64,000 bases of DNA from JAHEJN01 sp963787285 (GTDB lineage: Bacteria; Actinomycetota; Acidimicrobiia; Acidimicrobiales; JAHEJN01). The translations under genes were made by a program, and so were the position numbers. The notes under the pieces were generated by a model. That model was given only the letters and a program-made list of their open reading frames with translations. It was not told the DNA's origin and did no database searches. Positions within the stretch are counted from its first letter, which is position 1, and every line of letters starts with the position of its first letter. The stretch spans positions 62,001 through 126,000 of the forward strand of contig CAWBCM010000010.1 of the NCBI GenBank assembly GCA_963787285.1, in the 5' to 3' direction. This document shows, in pieces, positions 36,427 to 45,389 of the stretch.

Positions 36427-37573
36427 CGGCTGCACCGCTGGTCGGGGGCACGTGGCCGTTGGCCACGGCGTCGGCCAGGATGGCCTCGACCATGTCGGCC
36501 ACTGCGGGTGCTCCCGGTCGGATGGCGTCGATCACCTCGGCGATGCGGTCGGCGCCGATCCCGTGGTCGTGCCACGGACGCCCGCCGTTGGCTGCGTTGA
36601 GCAGGAACGGATGGGCGCGGTCGCAGGCGTACGCGAATCGACCCTCGGCGGTCGAGCCGGTCTCGTACTCGTCCCACAGCTCCCTCAGCTCGGCCCCCTG
36701 CCGGCCGGGCAACAGGCCGAAGATGCGATCGGCCGCGGCGTTCTCGAGCGCCAGCTTCGCCTCCGCGGCAGCCGTGTCGAAGAAGTAGGTGTCGCCCGCG
36801 TCGGCCTCGACGATGTCGTGGACGAGCAGGATCTCGATCACGCGGCTCAGGTCGACGGGTTCCGCAGCGTAAGGAGCGAGGGCCATCGCCATCATCGCGA
36901 CGTGCCACGAGTGTTCCGCGGTGTTCTCGCGCCGGGTGCCGTCGACCAGGACCGCCCTCCGCTCGACCGTCTTCAGCCGATCGATGTCGAGCACGAACTC
37001 GAGTCGCGAGGCGAGGTCGGCGTCTCGGGCCGCGACGAGGTCGACCATCCGATCGCGGTCGAGAGGGCGTTGCCCGTCAGTGAGGTGATAGGCGAGGAAC
37101 TGCACCCGCTTGGCCCCACCGTCGGTGTCCTGCTCGCCGATCGGTCGGAACCCGAACCGGCGATGGAAGCGGAGCGAGCCGTCGTTGCGGGGCCGGACGT
37201 TCACTTCGGCGGCCAGGACTGTTGCACCGTCGAGCCGTCCCCAGTCGACGAAGGCCTGATAGAGCAACCCGCCCAGGCCCTGTCCCCGCTGATCGGCGCG
37301 AACGACCACGCGGTCGACGTACAGGAAGCCCTGGGGGTAGCGCTCGCAGAACGCCCGGTAGTTGAGGCTCTCGTAGGTGAGACCGGGGCCGTGCAGGCCC
37401 ATCAGGAAGGCCACGAGCTCGCCGCCGCGTTCGGCCACGGTGAACCATCGGGCCTGTTCGGCCAGAACCGACAGCGATGCAGCGTCGAGATGGCCCACCG
37501 CGGGCACCGCGGCATTGTTCATCGGAAGGACCACACGCAGGTCATCGGGCGTGGCCGGGCGAAGGTCGATCAT
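36419..37573 (-). CDS. Fused GNAT acetyltransferase and HD-domain phosphohydrolase (YfbR-like)
   Basis: A 384-residue two-domain protein in one uninterrupted frame. Residues about 1-160 are a GNAT domain with VDRVVVRADQRGQGLGGLLYQ, the acetyl-CoA-binding motif A. Residues about 170-384 are an HD domain with ENTAEHSWHVAMMAMALA and VIEILLVHDIVEADAGD (H...HD...D metal motif) of the 5'-deoxyribonucleotidase YfbR/HDDC2 type. The two halves are normally separate proteins. The likely HD role is nucleotide monophosphate hydrolysis; the GNAT acceptor is unknown. It is sandwiched between the FEN-like nuclease and the LigD polymerase gene, overlapping both by a few bases. Confidence 0.85.
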   Translation of the reverse strand: MIDLRPATPDDLRVVLPMNNAAVPAVGHLDAASLSVLAEQARWFTVAERGGELVAFLMGLHGPGLTYESLNYRAFCERYPQGFLYVDRVVVRADQRGQGLGGLLYQAFVDWGRLDGATVLAAEVNVRPRNDGSLRFHRRFGFRPIGEQDTDGGAKRVQFLAYHLTDGQRPLDRDRMVDLVAARDADLASRLEFVLDIDRLKTVERRAVLVDGTRRENTAEHSWHVAMMAMALAPYAAEPVDLSRVIEILLVHDIVEADAGDTYFFDTAAAEAKLALENAAADRIFGLLPGRQGAELRELWDEYETGSTAEGRFAYACDRAHPFLLNAANGGRPWHDHGIGADRIAEVIDAIRPGAPAVADMVEAILADAVANGHVPPTSGAADD

Positions 37574-38436
37574 GGCTGCGGTGCGAGCTCGCGGGCGCGC
37601 GCGGCGAGCTGGGGCACACCGAGCCGAGCACACACCGCGGTGAAGGCCGGCGTCGGACCGGCCCATCGCAGGTCGTCGACGGAGTCGAACAGGTCGAGAT
37701 CGGTGATCACGGTGGCGATGGTACGAAAAAGGAGCGCGTCGTCGCGATGGTCGGCCAGCGTGGTCGCCAGTTTGGCCGCACCCCGCACCACGACGTCCCA
37801 GTCGTCGGCCGAATCGGGGATGTTCTCGATGTGGGTGTAGCGGGCCAGCACGGCTGCCGAGGACTTTGCACCCCAACCGGGAAGACCGGGGAAGCCGTCG
37901 GCGCTGTCGCCCACCAGGCCGAGGTAGTCGGCGATGGACTCGGGCCCCACGCCGAATTTCTCGGTCACGCCCGCGGCGTCGATGAGGAGTTGCTTGCGAC
38001 GGTCGTACTGCACGATGCGGCCGTCGGGCCGCACGCACTGGCCGAGATCCTTGTCGGGGGTGCAGATGATCGCCCGTTCGACCCGCGGGTCGGCGGCGGC
38101 GGCGACCGCAGCCGACGCCAGGGCGTCGTCGGCCTCGTGCTCGACCATGGCGAAGACCACGAACCCGGCGGACCGGAGCGCATCTTCGATCTCGGGGAAC
38201 TGGGCGTACAGGTCGGGGTCGATGCCCGAGCCGTCCTTGTAGTCCTCGTAGAGGTCGTTGCGAAACGACTCGATGACGTGGTCGGTGGCGATACCGACGT
38301 GGGTGGCACCGTCACGGACCAGGTCGAGCATGCTCGACAGGACGCCGGTGGTGGCGCCGTGTCGCAGGTCGCGGTTGTTCGGGCCGTAGTGGAAGCGGAA
38401 CAGCTCGTAGGTGCCGTCGACGAGGTGCACGTTCAT
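37570..38436 (-). CDS. 5'-3' exonuclease / flap endonuclease-like protein
   Basis: A 288-residue stand-alone PIN-like nuclease related to the 5'-nuclease domain of DNA polymerase I. It begins MNVHLVDGTYELFRFHYG with the first catalytic Asp. VEHEADDALASAAV and IICTPDKDLGQCV carry the acidic metal ligands. LVGDSADGFPGLPGWGAKSSAAVL is the helix-3-turn-helix DNA-binding element. It probably removes 5' flaps or RNA primers. It forms an overlapping operon with the GNAT-HD fusion and the LigD polymerase, which places it with repair functions. Confidence 0.87.
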   Translation of the reverse strand: MNVHLVDGTYELFRFHYGPNNRDLRHGATTGVLSSMLDLVRDGATHVGIATDHVIESFRNDLYEDYKDGSGIDPDLYAQFPEIEDALRSAGFVVFAMVEHEADDALASAAVAAAADPRVERAIICTPDKDLGQCVRPDGRIVQYDRRKQLLIDAAGVTEKFGVGPESIADYLGLVGDSADGFPGLPGWGAKSSAAVLARYTHIENIPDSADDWDVVVRGAAKLATTLADHRDDALLFRTIATVITDLDLFDSVDDLRWAGPTPAFTAVCARLGVPQLAARARELAPQP

Positions 38437-38527
38437 CGACCCAGCGTGACACAGGAGAGGAGGAGCCGCTCTCCCCAACCGACGGGTCCGCGACTAGAGT
38501 CGTCGCAAACGGAGAAGGGTTGAATTC

Positions 38528-39328
38528 GTGGGCCTGACCCCTGCCGACATCACCAACACATCCTTTGCGCACGCGCGTAAGGGCTACGACGTCGACGAGG
38601 TCGACGCGTTCCTTCGCGCGCTCGCGGCCAAGGCGGCCGCCGAGCCCCCGGAGGAGTACGGCCAGCTCGGCGACGAGGTCGCCTCGGTGCTGCGGGCTGC
38701 CAACGAGACGGCGTCATCGATCCGCGCCAAGGCCGAGGCCGAGGCCGCGGCGGTGGTGGCCGCCGCCGAACAGTCGCGCCTCGAGGTCGAGCAGGCCCGC
38801 GCCGGCGCCGAAGCCGACATCAGCCGCTCGCTGGTCGAAGCCGAGACCTACGCCGCCGAGACCCGTCAGGCCGCCGACGTCTATCACGCCACCACCCGGC
38901 GGGAGGCCGACGACTACGCCGTCCACACCCGTCAAGCCGCCGACGCCCACGACGACACCACTCGCACCCAGGCCGACGATTACGCACAGACCACACGCGA
39001 AACCGCACTCGAGGAGGCCCGCGTCATCCGCTCGCAGGCCGAGGAGGATGCGCAGCGACGCTCCGCCGCCTTGGTGGCGGCGGCCGAGGAGCGGGTGGCC
39101 GAGATGGAGAGTGTCGAGGCGGAGATCCGCTCGCGAGTGCAGTCGATCGCCATCGAGATCCAACGCTTGGCCGACATGGGAAACGGCGTGATCGACCTGC
39201 GTGACCGTCGGCGTGTCGTCGTCGAGCCCGAAGAGGACGCCGTCCCGACGTCGCGAGCCATCTGGACCGCCGTCGGCGATGCCATGGCCAGCCCCGAGAC
39301 ACCCGGTCAGGAGTCCTCTGCTTCATGA
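38528..39328 (+). CDS. DivIVA/Wag31-like coiled-coil protein with 11-residue repeats
   Basis: A 266-residue cytoplasmic scaffold protein. The N-terminal DivIVA domain reads LTPADITNTSFAHARKGYDV and DEVDAFLRAL, the membrane-curvature-binding region. The remainder is a long coiled coil. From residue about 112 to 166, a TR pair recurs every 11 residues in five copies (TRQAAD, TRREAD, TRQAAD, TRTQAD, TRETAL), a hendecad repeat typical of right-handed coiled coils. A DivIVA protein in actinobacteria marks poles and directs cell-wall growth. The GTG start is 91 bp from the divergent nuclease. It overlaps the thiolase start by 4 bp. Confidence 0.82.
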   Translation: MGLTPADITNTSFAHARKGYDVDEVDAFLRALAAKAAAEPPEEYGQLGDEVASVLRAANETASSIRAKAEAEAAAVVAAAEQSRLEVEQARAGAEADISRSLVEAETYAAETRQAADVYHATTRREADDYAVHTRQAADAHDDTTRTQADDYAQTTRETALEEARVIRSQAEEDAQRRSAALVAAAEERVAEMESVEAEIRSRVQSIAIEIQRLADMGNGVIDLRDRRRVVVEPEEDAVPTSRAIWTAVGDAMASPETPGQESSAS

Positions 39329-40500
39329 CCACGGTGATCGCCGGAGGCGCCCGCACACCCATCGGGAAGTTGTCGGGAGCGCTGGGTTCGCTCTCGGGTA
39401 CCGACCTCGGTGGACGCGCGATCGCCGCCGCCCTCGAACGGAGCGGTGTCGAGCCCACCGACGTCGACTACGTGGTCATGGGCCAGGTGCTACAGGCAGG
39501 AGCCGGCCAGGCCTCCGCCCGCAAGGCGGCCGCCAACGCGGGGATTCCCCTCACGGTCCCGGCGACCACCGTCAACAAAGTGTGCCTGTCGGGGATCAAC
39601 GCCATCCATCTGGCCCACCACATGGTGCAGTCGGGTGACGCCGACATCGTGGTGGCCGGCGGCATGGAGTCGATGACACAGGCGCCGTACCTCCTTCCCG
39701 GCGCTCGTGCCGGGTTCCGTGCCGGCGACCAGACCGTGGTCGACTCGTTGTTCCACGACGGCCTGTTCTGTGCGCTCGAGGCCTGCCTCATGGGCGAGGC
39801 AACCGATCGTTACGGCGCATCCGCGAGCCTGTCGCGCGTCGCCCAGGACGAAGTCGCCGCCGCGTCGCACGAGCGGGCGGCGCGTGCGACCAAGGACGGC
39901 ATCTTCGCCGAGGAGATCGTCGCCGTCGCCGTTCCCCAGCGCCGGGGCGAACCCGCAGTGGTCGACGAAGACGAAGGGATACGGGCGGCGACCACGGTCG
40001 ACTCGCTCGGCGCATTGCGCCCGGCGTTCACCGACGCCGGCAGCATCACCGCCGGCAACGCCAGTCAGATCAGCGATGGCGCCTCGGCCGTGGTCGTCAT
40101 GAGCTCCGCCACCGCGGCCCGCCGCGGTCTCGACCCGCTGGGTGAGATCGTCGGCTACGGGCAGGTGGCCGGACCCGACCCCTCACTCCTGCACCAACCC
40201 TCCAATGCCATTCGCGCGGCACTGGCCGGTACCGACGTGACGCTCGCTCAACTCGACCTCTTCGAGATCAACGAGGCGTTCGCCGCCGTGGCCGTCGCCT
40301 CGATGGCCGACCTCGGCGTCGACGCGTCGGTGACGAACGTCAACGGTGGCGCCATCGCCCTCGGCCACCCCATCGGGGCCTCGGGCAATCGCCTCGTTCT
40401 CACGCTGTTGCACGAGCTGCGTCGTCGCGGTGGCGGCCTCGGTACGGCCGCCTTGTGCGGCGGTGGGGGTCAGGGCGACGCCATCATCGTTCGCGTCTGA
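39325..40500 (+). CDS. Acetyl-CoA C-acetyltransferase (thiolase)
   Basis: A 391-residue thiolase. The acylated cysteine lies in TTVNKVCLSGINAI near residue 88. The C-terminal motifs NVNGGAIALGHPIGASGNR and LCGGGGQGDA supply the catalytic His and second Cys. It could act in biosynthesis (acetoacetyl-CoA) or beta-oxidation; the short substrate-binding loop fits the acetyl-CoA acetyltransferase class. It is translationally coupled to the DivIVA gene through an ATGA overlap, an unusual pairing. Confidence 0.93.
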   Translation: MTTVIAGGARTPIGKLSGALGSLSGTDLGGRAIAAALERSGVEPTDVDYVVMGQVLQAGAGQASARKAAANAGIPLTVPATTVNKVCLSGINAIHLAHHMVQSGDADIVVAGGMESMTQAPYLLPGARAGFRAGDQTVVDSLFHDGLFCALEACLMGEATDRYGASASLSRVAQDEVAAASHERAARATKDGIFAEEIVAVAVPQRRGEPAVVDEDEGIRAATTVDSLGALRPAFTDAGSITAGNASQISDGASAVVVMSSATAARRGLDPLGEIVGYGQVAGPDPSLLHQPSNAIRAALAGTDVTLAQLDLFEINEAFAAVAVASMADLGVDASVTNVNGGAIALGHPIGASGNRLVLTLLHELRRRGGGLGTAALCGGGGQGDAIIVRV

Positions 40501-40528
40501 CCCGTGCCGTCCCATTGCGGCCCGGGAA

Positions 40529-40556
40529 TTGCTTCACGTTACGGTTTGATTACACT
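40529..40556 (+). promoter_or_regulatory. Probable promoter of M23 peptidase gene
   Basis: TTGCTT at 40529-40534 and TACACT at 40551-40556 are separated by 16 bp, in an AT-rich patch that stands out in this gap. It is located 49 bp before GTG 40605. Confidence 0.45.
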
Positions 40557-40604
40557 GTTGGTCTGCTCGTAGCCGTGGATCCCCCGAGAGCACCCGCTTC
40601 ACCC

Positions 40605-41903
40605 GTGCGTAATCGTCTCATTTCTGCCATCGTCTCCTCGCTCCTTCTCGTAGGAGTGCTCGGGATCGCGCCCGCCCCGGCCCAGGACTCGCTGGAGGAC
40701 GCTCGAGCCGAACGGGAAGAGCTGCGGCGCCAGGCCGCCGAGGTCGCCGCCGAGATCGACCTGCTCGGTGCCCAGGACGCCGACGTGGCCCAGGCGTTGG
40801 CCGATCTCGAGGCGTTCGTCGCCCAGACCCAGGCCGACATCGAGGCCGCCGAGCTGGCCATCGCCCAGGCCGAGGCCGAGGCCGCGGCCACCGACCTGGA
40901 GGTCGAGCGGCTGAACGGGGAGATCGCCGGTGCCCGCGAGGTCGTGCGCACCTTCGCGGTCACCGCCTACGTGTCGCCCGACGGCTCCGATCTCGACAAC
41001 CTCCTGGCCGCCACCGACCCTCGGACCAACGAGCTCCGGAAGTTCTTCGTCGGGCTGGCCGGAGGCAACGCCGACGACGCGATCGGCGAACTCCGACGAC
41101 TACAGGACGACCAGGACGCCCTGCGACTCGTTGCCGAGGGCGCCAGGGACCGGGCCGACGCCAGCCGGGCCGAGCTCGAGGTCAAGCTCGTCGAGCTCCG
41201 CGATGCGATTGCAGCCCAGGAATCGATCCGGGCCGACATCGAACGCCGAATCGACGAGTGGGAAGGCGAGTCGGCCGCCCTGGCTGCCGCCGACGCCGAG
41301 GTGACCGCGATCATCCAGGCCGAAGAAGCGCGAATCGAGGCCGCCCGTCAGGCCGAGATCCAGCGCCTGGCCGACCTGGAACGCCAGCGACTGGCCGAGG
41401 AGCAACGCCTGGCCGACCTCGCACAACAGCGCCAGCTCGCCGAGGAACAGGCGGTCACGCCGGAGGTCACCCCCGACGACGGTGCGGTCGATTCACCGGC
41501 CCTGCCGCCGGTCGACGCGCCGTCCAGTTTCATCTGGCCGGTGAACGGCGCCGTCGTCTCATCATTCGGGTTCCGTATCCACCCGATCTTCGGGACCCAG
41601 CGCTTCCATTCCGGCATCGACATCAACGCGGGGACGGGTACGCCCATCGCGGCGTCCGCCGGCGGCGTGGTGATCACGGCGGGCTGGATGGACGGCTATG
41701 GCAACACCGTGATCATCGACCACGGTGGCGGCTTCGCCACGCTGTACGGCCATCAGTCGCAGCTCGGGGTCTCGGTGGGCCAGTCGGTGAACCAGGGCGC
41801 CATCATCGGTTACGTCGGCTCCACCGGTTGGTCGACCGGGCCCCACCTGCATTTCGAGATCCGCATCGGTGGCGCTCCCGTCGATCCCCTCGGCTATCTC
41901 TAG
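40605..41903 (+). CDS. EnvC-like secreted M23 metallopeptidase / murein hydrolase activator
   Basis: 432 residues from GTG 40605. A signal peptide (VRNRLISAIVSSLLLVGVLG, cleaved near APAPAQ) precedes a long coiled coil (about 30-275) rich in Ala/Glu/Arg. A C-terminal LytM/M23 domain (about 310-432) has HSGIDINAG and GPHLHFEIR, the zinc ligands of active lysostaphin-type peptidases. YGNTVIIDHGGGFATLYGHQ is the linking block. With H-x-x-x-D and H-x-H intact it may cut peptidoglycan cross-links itself or activate an amidase at the septum. It follows a DivIVA-type gene, consistent with cell-wall growth. Confidence 0.88.
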   Translation: MRNRLISAIVSSLLLVGVLGIAPAPAQDSLEDARAEREELRRQAAEVAAEIDLLGAQDADVAQALADLEAFVAQTQADIEAAELAIAQAEAEAAATDLEVERLNGEIAGAREVVRTFAVTAYVSPDGSDLDNLLAATDPRTNELRKFFVGLAGGNADDAIGELRRLQDDQDALRLVAEGARDRADASRAELEVKLVELRDAIAAQESIRADIERRIDEWEGESAALAAADAEVTAIIQAEEARIEAARQAEIQRLADLERQRLAEEQRLADLAQQRQLAEEQAVTPEVTPDDGAVDSPALPPVDAPSSFIWPVNGAVVSSFGFRIHPIFGTQRFHSGIDINAGTGTPIAASAGGVVITAGWMDGYGNTVIIDHGGGFATLYGHQSQLGVSVGQSVNQGAIIGYVGSTGWSTGPHLHFEIRIGGAPVDPLGYL

Positions 41904-41950
41904 GGCCGGGTATCCCACGACGGCCACGAACCGGTTCTAGTGTCGTGCCC

Positions 41951-43498
41951 ATGTCGCGGATGTCGGTCATCGGAGTGATCCTGTGCATGTGCCTCTGCGG
42001 CACCGCCGCCGCTTCGCCCGGTGCCCCGCCGGCCGACGAGACCACGACGTGGTTCTTCTCGAACCGGCTGGCCGGCGGGTCGGCGGCCTTCTCGGTGGCC
42101 TTCGGTGACGCCGGGGCCGACGGCTACCTGAGTGGCGACTGGGACGGCAGTGGCGTCGACGGCATCGCGGTGCGATCGGGGCGCCTCTACCGGCAGTACG
42201 ACCTGCAGACCGGCACGACCAGAGTGGTCTCCTTCGGCACGGCGGACGACGAGGTGTTCGTCGGCGACTGGGACGGCAACGGCACCGACACCCTCGCGGT
42301 CCGACGCGGCAACGTCTTCTATGCCAGCTCCACGGGTCGATCAGGGGTCGCCGACATCGTGTTCGCGTACGGACGTGCCGGCGACGAGGTGTTCGTCGGT
42401 GACTGGGACGGCAACGGCACCGACACGCTCGCGGTCCGACGCGGCAACCAGTTCCTCGTGCGCAACTCGGTCACGACGGGCCCGGCCGAGACGGCCTTCG
42501 CCTACGGGAGAACGCACGACGAGGTGCTGGTCGGGGACTTCGACGGCGACGGCAACGACACCTTCGCGGTGCGACGGGGCAAGGAGTACCACGTGCGGGA
42601 CGACCTTCGCTCCGGTCCGGCCTCGGTCGTGTTCTCCTACGGCCGGGCCGCCGATCAGGTGACGCTGGGCGACTGGGATGGCGACGGCGACGACACGCTC
42701 GCGGTTCGACGCGTCGGCGTGCCGCTGCCGAACGCACCGTCGATCACCGGCGCCCGTTTCGTCGCTCACTACGGCTCGAGCGCAACGCCGTTGCTCGGCG
42801 TACTGGGCGAGGGCACCGTCGCCGACTCGGCCCGCCGCGTGGCCGCCCGCGCCGCCGAGTGGGACGGGTTCGGTCTGCCCACGGTGCCCGCGGCCGAGTT
42901 CATCGCCACGATCGCGAACGCGTCGCCCGGCCCACAGGGCGACTGGAGCGTCCGCATCCCCCACAACGAGATCCGGCCCTACATCGAGGCGATGCGCTCG
43001 GTGGGCGGCATCACCGTCCTCGACCTCCAACCCGGTCGGAGCGACTTCCTCACCCAGGCCAAGGAGTACGAAGCACTTCTGCTCGAACCCGACGTCCACC
43101 TGGCGCTCGACCCCGAATGGCGAATGCAGCCCGGGCAGATACCCGCACGCGTGATCGGCTCCGTCGATGCAGCCGAGGTCAACGCGGTCACGGCGTGGCT
43201 CGACGCGCTGGTCGCGGCGAACGATCTCCCACCCAAGTTGGTGATCATCCATCAGTTCACGCCGTTCATGGTGACCAACCGAGATCGACTCGCCCCTCGC
43301 GACAATCTCACGATGCTGATTCACATCGACGGGTTCGGCAGTCCCGAGGCCAAGGTCTCACGCGTGAACGAGCTCCGTCCCACACCTCCGATCCGGCTCG
43401 GATTCAAGCTGTTCCTCGACGAGGACACGCGGCTGATGGCGCCGGCCGAGGTGATCGAACGTCTCGCTCCCGATCCGATCTACGTGTCGTACCAGTGA
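41951..43498 (+). CDS. Secreted FG-GAP/VCBS-repeat protein with C-terminal barrel-like domain
   Basis: 515 residues. The signal peptide is MSRMSVIGVILCMCLCGTAAA. Residues about 45-265 contain five repeats of about 49 residues with consensus VGDWDGNGTDTLAVRRGN, a calcium-loop-bearing FG-GAP type blade. The C-terminal half (about 290-515) has VTVLDLQPGRSDFL-like strands and LHLALDPEWRM-type acidic motifs (VHLALDPEWRMQPG), resembling a TIM-barrel glycosidase-like domain, but I do not recognise a family. The repeats and the RNSVTTG segment also occur in the protein at 60742, so both belong to one secreted family. It is likely cell-surface. Confidence 0.72.
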   Translation: MSRMSVIGVILCMCLCGTAAASPGAPPADETTTWFFSNRLAGGSAAFSVAFGDAGADGYLSGDWDGSGVDGIAVRSGRLYRQYDLQTGTTRVVSFGTADDEVFVGDWDGNGTDTLAVRRGNVFYASSTGRSGVADIVFAYGRAGDEVFVGDWDGNGTDTLAVRRGNQFLVRNSVTTGPAETAFAYGRTHDEVLVGDFDGDGNDTFAVRRGKEYHVRDDLRSGPASVVFSYGRAADQVTLGDWDGDGDDTLAVRRVGVPLPNAPSITGARFVAHYGSSATPLLGVLGEGTVADSARRVAARAAEWDGFGLPTVPAAEFIATIANASPGPQGDWSVRIPHNEIRPYIEAMRSVGGITVLDLQPGRSDFLTQAKEYEALLLEPDVHLALDPEWRMQPGQIPARVIGSVDAAEVNAVTAWLDALVAANDLPPKLVIIHQFTPFMVTNRDRLAPRDNLTMLIHIDGFGSPEAKVSRVNELRPTPPIRLGFKLFLDEDTRLMAPAEVIERLAPDPIYVSYQ

Positions 43499-43507
43499 CG
43501 GGTCGCC

Positions 43508-44227
43508 TCAGGTTCGGGTGAGCTCTTTCCACAGGCTGGCGTAGGCCGCGGCCGAGCGACCCCCGGGGAAGGCGATCGCGACGGGTTGTCGCTTCTCGCA
43601 GGCCCGCTCGATCTCGACCGTCTCGGGGATCCAGGTCGACAGGATGTCGCGGTGGTCGGCCCGCAGATCGTCGACGAAGGCGGCGTGGCGGGCCAGCATC
43701 GGGTCGACCATGCTGAGGAAGCCGCGAACCCGTGTGCGGGCCGTCGGGTCGCGCTCGACGAAGTCGACGAACTGATCGAAGGACCGGACCGCCAGCATCG
43801 AAGGGACGATCGGCACCACGACATCGGCACCGACCCCGACGACCGACTTCACCGCCGAGTCGACGCCGGCCGGCAGGTCGAGCACCAGGAGCTCGTAGTT
43901 GCCGTGTTCGGCCGCGACCATCCGAGCCAGCTGCTTGCTGTGGACGAGCGTCGCTCCCGAGGCGAGCGTTGCGTCGGCCGGAATGACCGACAGACCCTCT
44001 ATGGAACTGGGCACAGGGTCGTGATTGGTCGGTCGCCGGAACAGCCCCGCCCGGGGCGGAGGCTGGGTCAAGGGTTCGACGCCGGTGAGGTGACACGCAG
44101 CCGCCTGGGGGTCGAGATCCCACACGACGGCCCGCAGGCCCGACAACGCCGCGGCCGTGGCCACGTTCACCGCAGCCGTGGTCTTTCCCACTCCGCCCTT
44201 GACCGCGGCAAACGCCAGAATGCGCAT
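43508..44227 (-). CDS. ParA/MinD-like ATPase
   Basis: A 239-residue deviant-Walker-A ATPase. It begins MRILAFAAVKGGVGKTTAAVNVA, the ParA/MinD P-loop with its signature lysine. It continues with VVWDLDPQAAACHL (A' motif) and LLVLDLPAGVDS (Walker B). There is no adjacent parB, centromere or minE, so its cargo is unknown; orphan ParA proteins position complexes such as chemoreceptors or division components. It is convergent with the FG-GAP gene and divergent from the CBS gene. Confidence 0.87.
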   Translation of the reverse strand: MRILAFAAVKGGVGKTTAAVNVATAAALSGLRAVVWDLDPQAAACHLTGVEPLTQPPPRAGLFRRPTNHDPVPSSIEGLSVIPADATLASGATLVHSKQLARMVAAEHGNYELLVLDLPAGVDSAVKSVVGVGADVVVPIVPSMLAVRSFDQFVDFVERDPTARTRVRGFLSMVDPMLARHAAFVDDLRADHRDILSTWIPETVEIERACEKRQPVAIAFPGGRSAAAYASLWKELTRT

Positions 44228-44379
44228 GTAGCGGACCCTATCGGCCTTGCGTACACGGCTCCCCACCTTCGGGGCCTGCGACTTCGCGGATGACAGATCG
44301 CCGTCGGTCGCCTAGTTTGAGAGCGGAGCAACACAACGTCGTGCGTTCCTGTCCGGGCCGATCCTGCGAAGGGAGCACC

Positions 44380-44814
44380 ATGCGAATCTCCGAACTTCTC
44401 GACACCAAGGGCCAGCGGGTAGCCACTGTCGATCCGGCCGATCGCGTCTCCGACGCCATCGCCCTGCTCGCCGAGTGGGGCATCGGTGCCCTGGTGGCGT
44501 CGGCCGACGGCAAGACCATCGCCGGCATCATCTCCGAGCGTGACATCGTGCGCAGCCTGGCCGAAGAACACGAGTGGACGCTGCGACTGCGGGTCGACGA
44601 CCTCATGACCAAGTCCGTCGTCACCTGCGCACCGAACGACACGGTCGACTCGCTCATGAGCCTCATGACCGCCAATCGCATCCGCCACGTGCCGGTGGTC
44701 GAAGCGGGCGAATTGCTCGGCATCGTGAGCATCGGCGATGTCGTCAACATTCGCCTCCAAGAGCTCGAGGCCGAGGCGTCCGCCGTCCACGACTACATCA
44801 CGCTGGGTCGCTGA
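44380..44814 (+). CDS. CBS-domain pair protein
   Basis: A 144-residue protein composed of two CBS motifs. The first is DRVSDAIALLAEWGIGALV, followed by IAGIISERDIVRSL. The second is DTVDSLMSLMTANRIRHVPVV, followed by LLGIVSIGDVVN. Such stand-alone pairs bind adenosine nucleotides as energy sensors and resemble the hypoxic response protein/YtpB types. A GAAGGGAGC site precedes the ATG. It is convergent with the small protein at 44826. Confidence 0.87.
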   Translation: MRISELLDTKGQRVATVDPADRVSDAIALLAEWGIGALVASADGKTIAGIISERDIVRSLAEEHEWTLRLRVDDLMTKSVVTCAPNDTVDSLMSLMTANRIRHVPVVEAGELLGIVSIGDVVNIRLQELEAEASAVHDYITLGR

Positions 44815-44825
44815 CCTCGATCGGC

Positions 44826-45141
44826 TCAGTCGTCGGCAATCGCCGCCGCGTCGAGGGCATCGCCGACCAACTGCGGCAGGGCGATGGCCTCGTCGATGGT
44901 GCGCACGTGAACGACCGGAACCATCGGCCTCGACACCAGTGACACCGCCTCGACGTGATCACGTTCGGGTGGCGCCGAGCGCGGGGCCCAACACGACGAT
45001 GTCGTGCTCGAGGCCGGTGACCCTCGATTCGTAGGTGTCGGGATCGAGCACCGCTATGCAGCGATGACCAACGGGTTCGAGAATCTGCGCGGCAGCCTCG
45101 GCCATGTCGATGTAGCGGCCCATGAGCAGAACGACAGCCAA
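44826..45141 (-). CDS. Small conserved hypothetical protein (one frameshift)
   Basis: About 104 residues after repair of one extra C near 44975. AAGGAGGTTGCT precedes TTG 45141, giving MAVVLLMGRYIDMAEAAAQIL. The first part contains GHRCIAVLDPDTYESRV and EHDIVVLGPALGAT, resembling a small receiver or nucleotide-binding alpha/beta domain. The second frame gives SRPMVPVVHVRTIDEAIAL. I cannot name a family. It lies between convergent CBS and divergent membrane-protein genes. Confidence 0.5.
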
Positions 45142-45389
45142 AGCAACCTCCTTCGCGCCTCCTCGAGGACCGCAGCCAACGATCGTACTGCGCGCCGTGG
45201 CGGGACGTTCGGAGCCGGCAGTCGGTCGCCGTGAACCAGGAACCCGCGCTAGCGAAACCTCGGGGGATGTGCTCAACTTCTGGCTCGACTCGACCGATCA
45301 CACGGTCGGGAGCCGCTTCGGCCTACGGTGCACAGTCGTCGGAGGCCCCGATCCCACCCGGGTTCTCCACGGCTCACCGAAAGGACCAC

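Noticed and set aside
40501..40604. Longer start for the M23 peptidase at 40455
   Set aside because: It would overlap the thiolase end and place an arginine-rich segment before the signal peptide; GTG 40605 yields a normal signal sequence.
44955..44985. TGA after GATRT in the small protein at 44826 as a Sec codon
   Set aside because: The continuing frame is arginine-rich nonsense, and one extra C restores a plausible protein in another frame.
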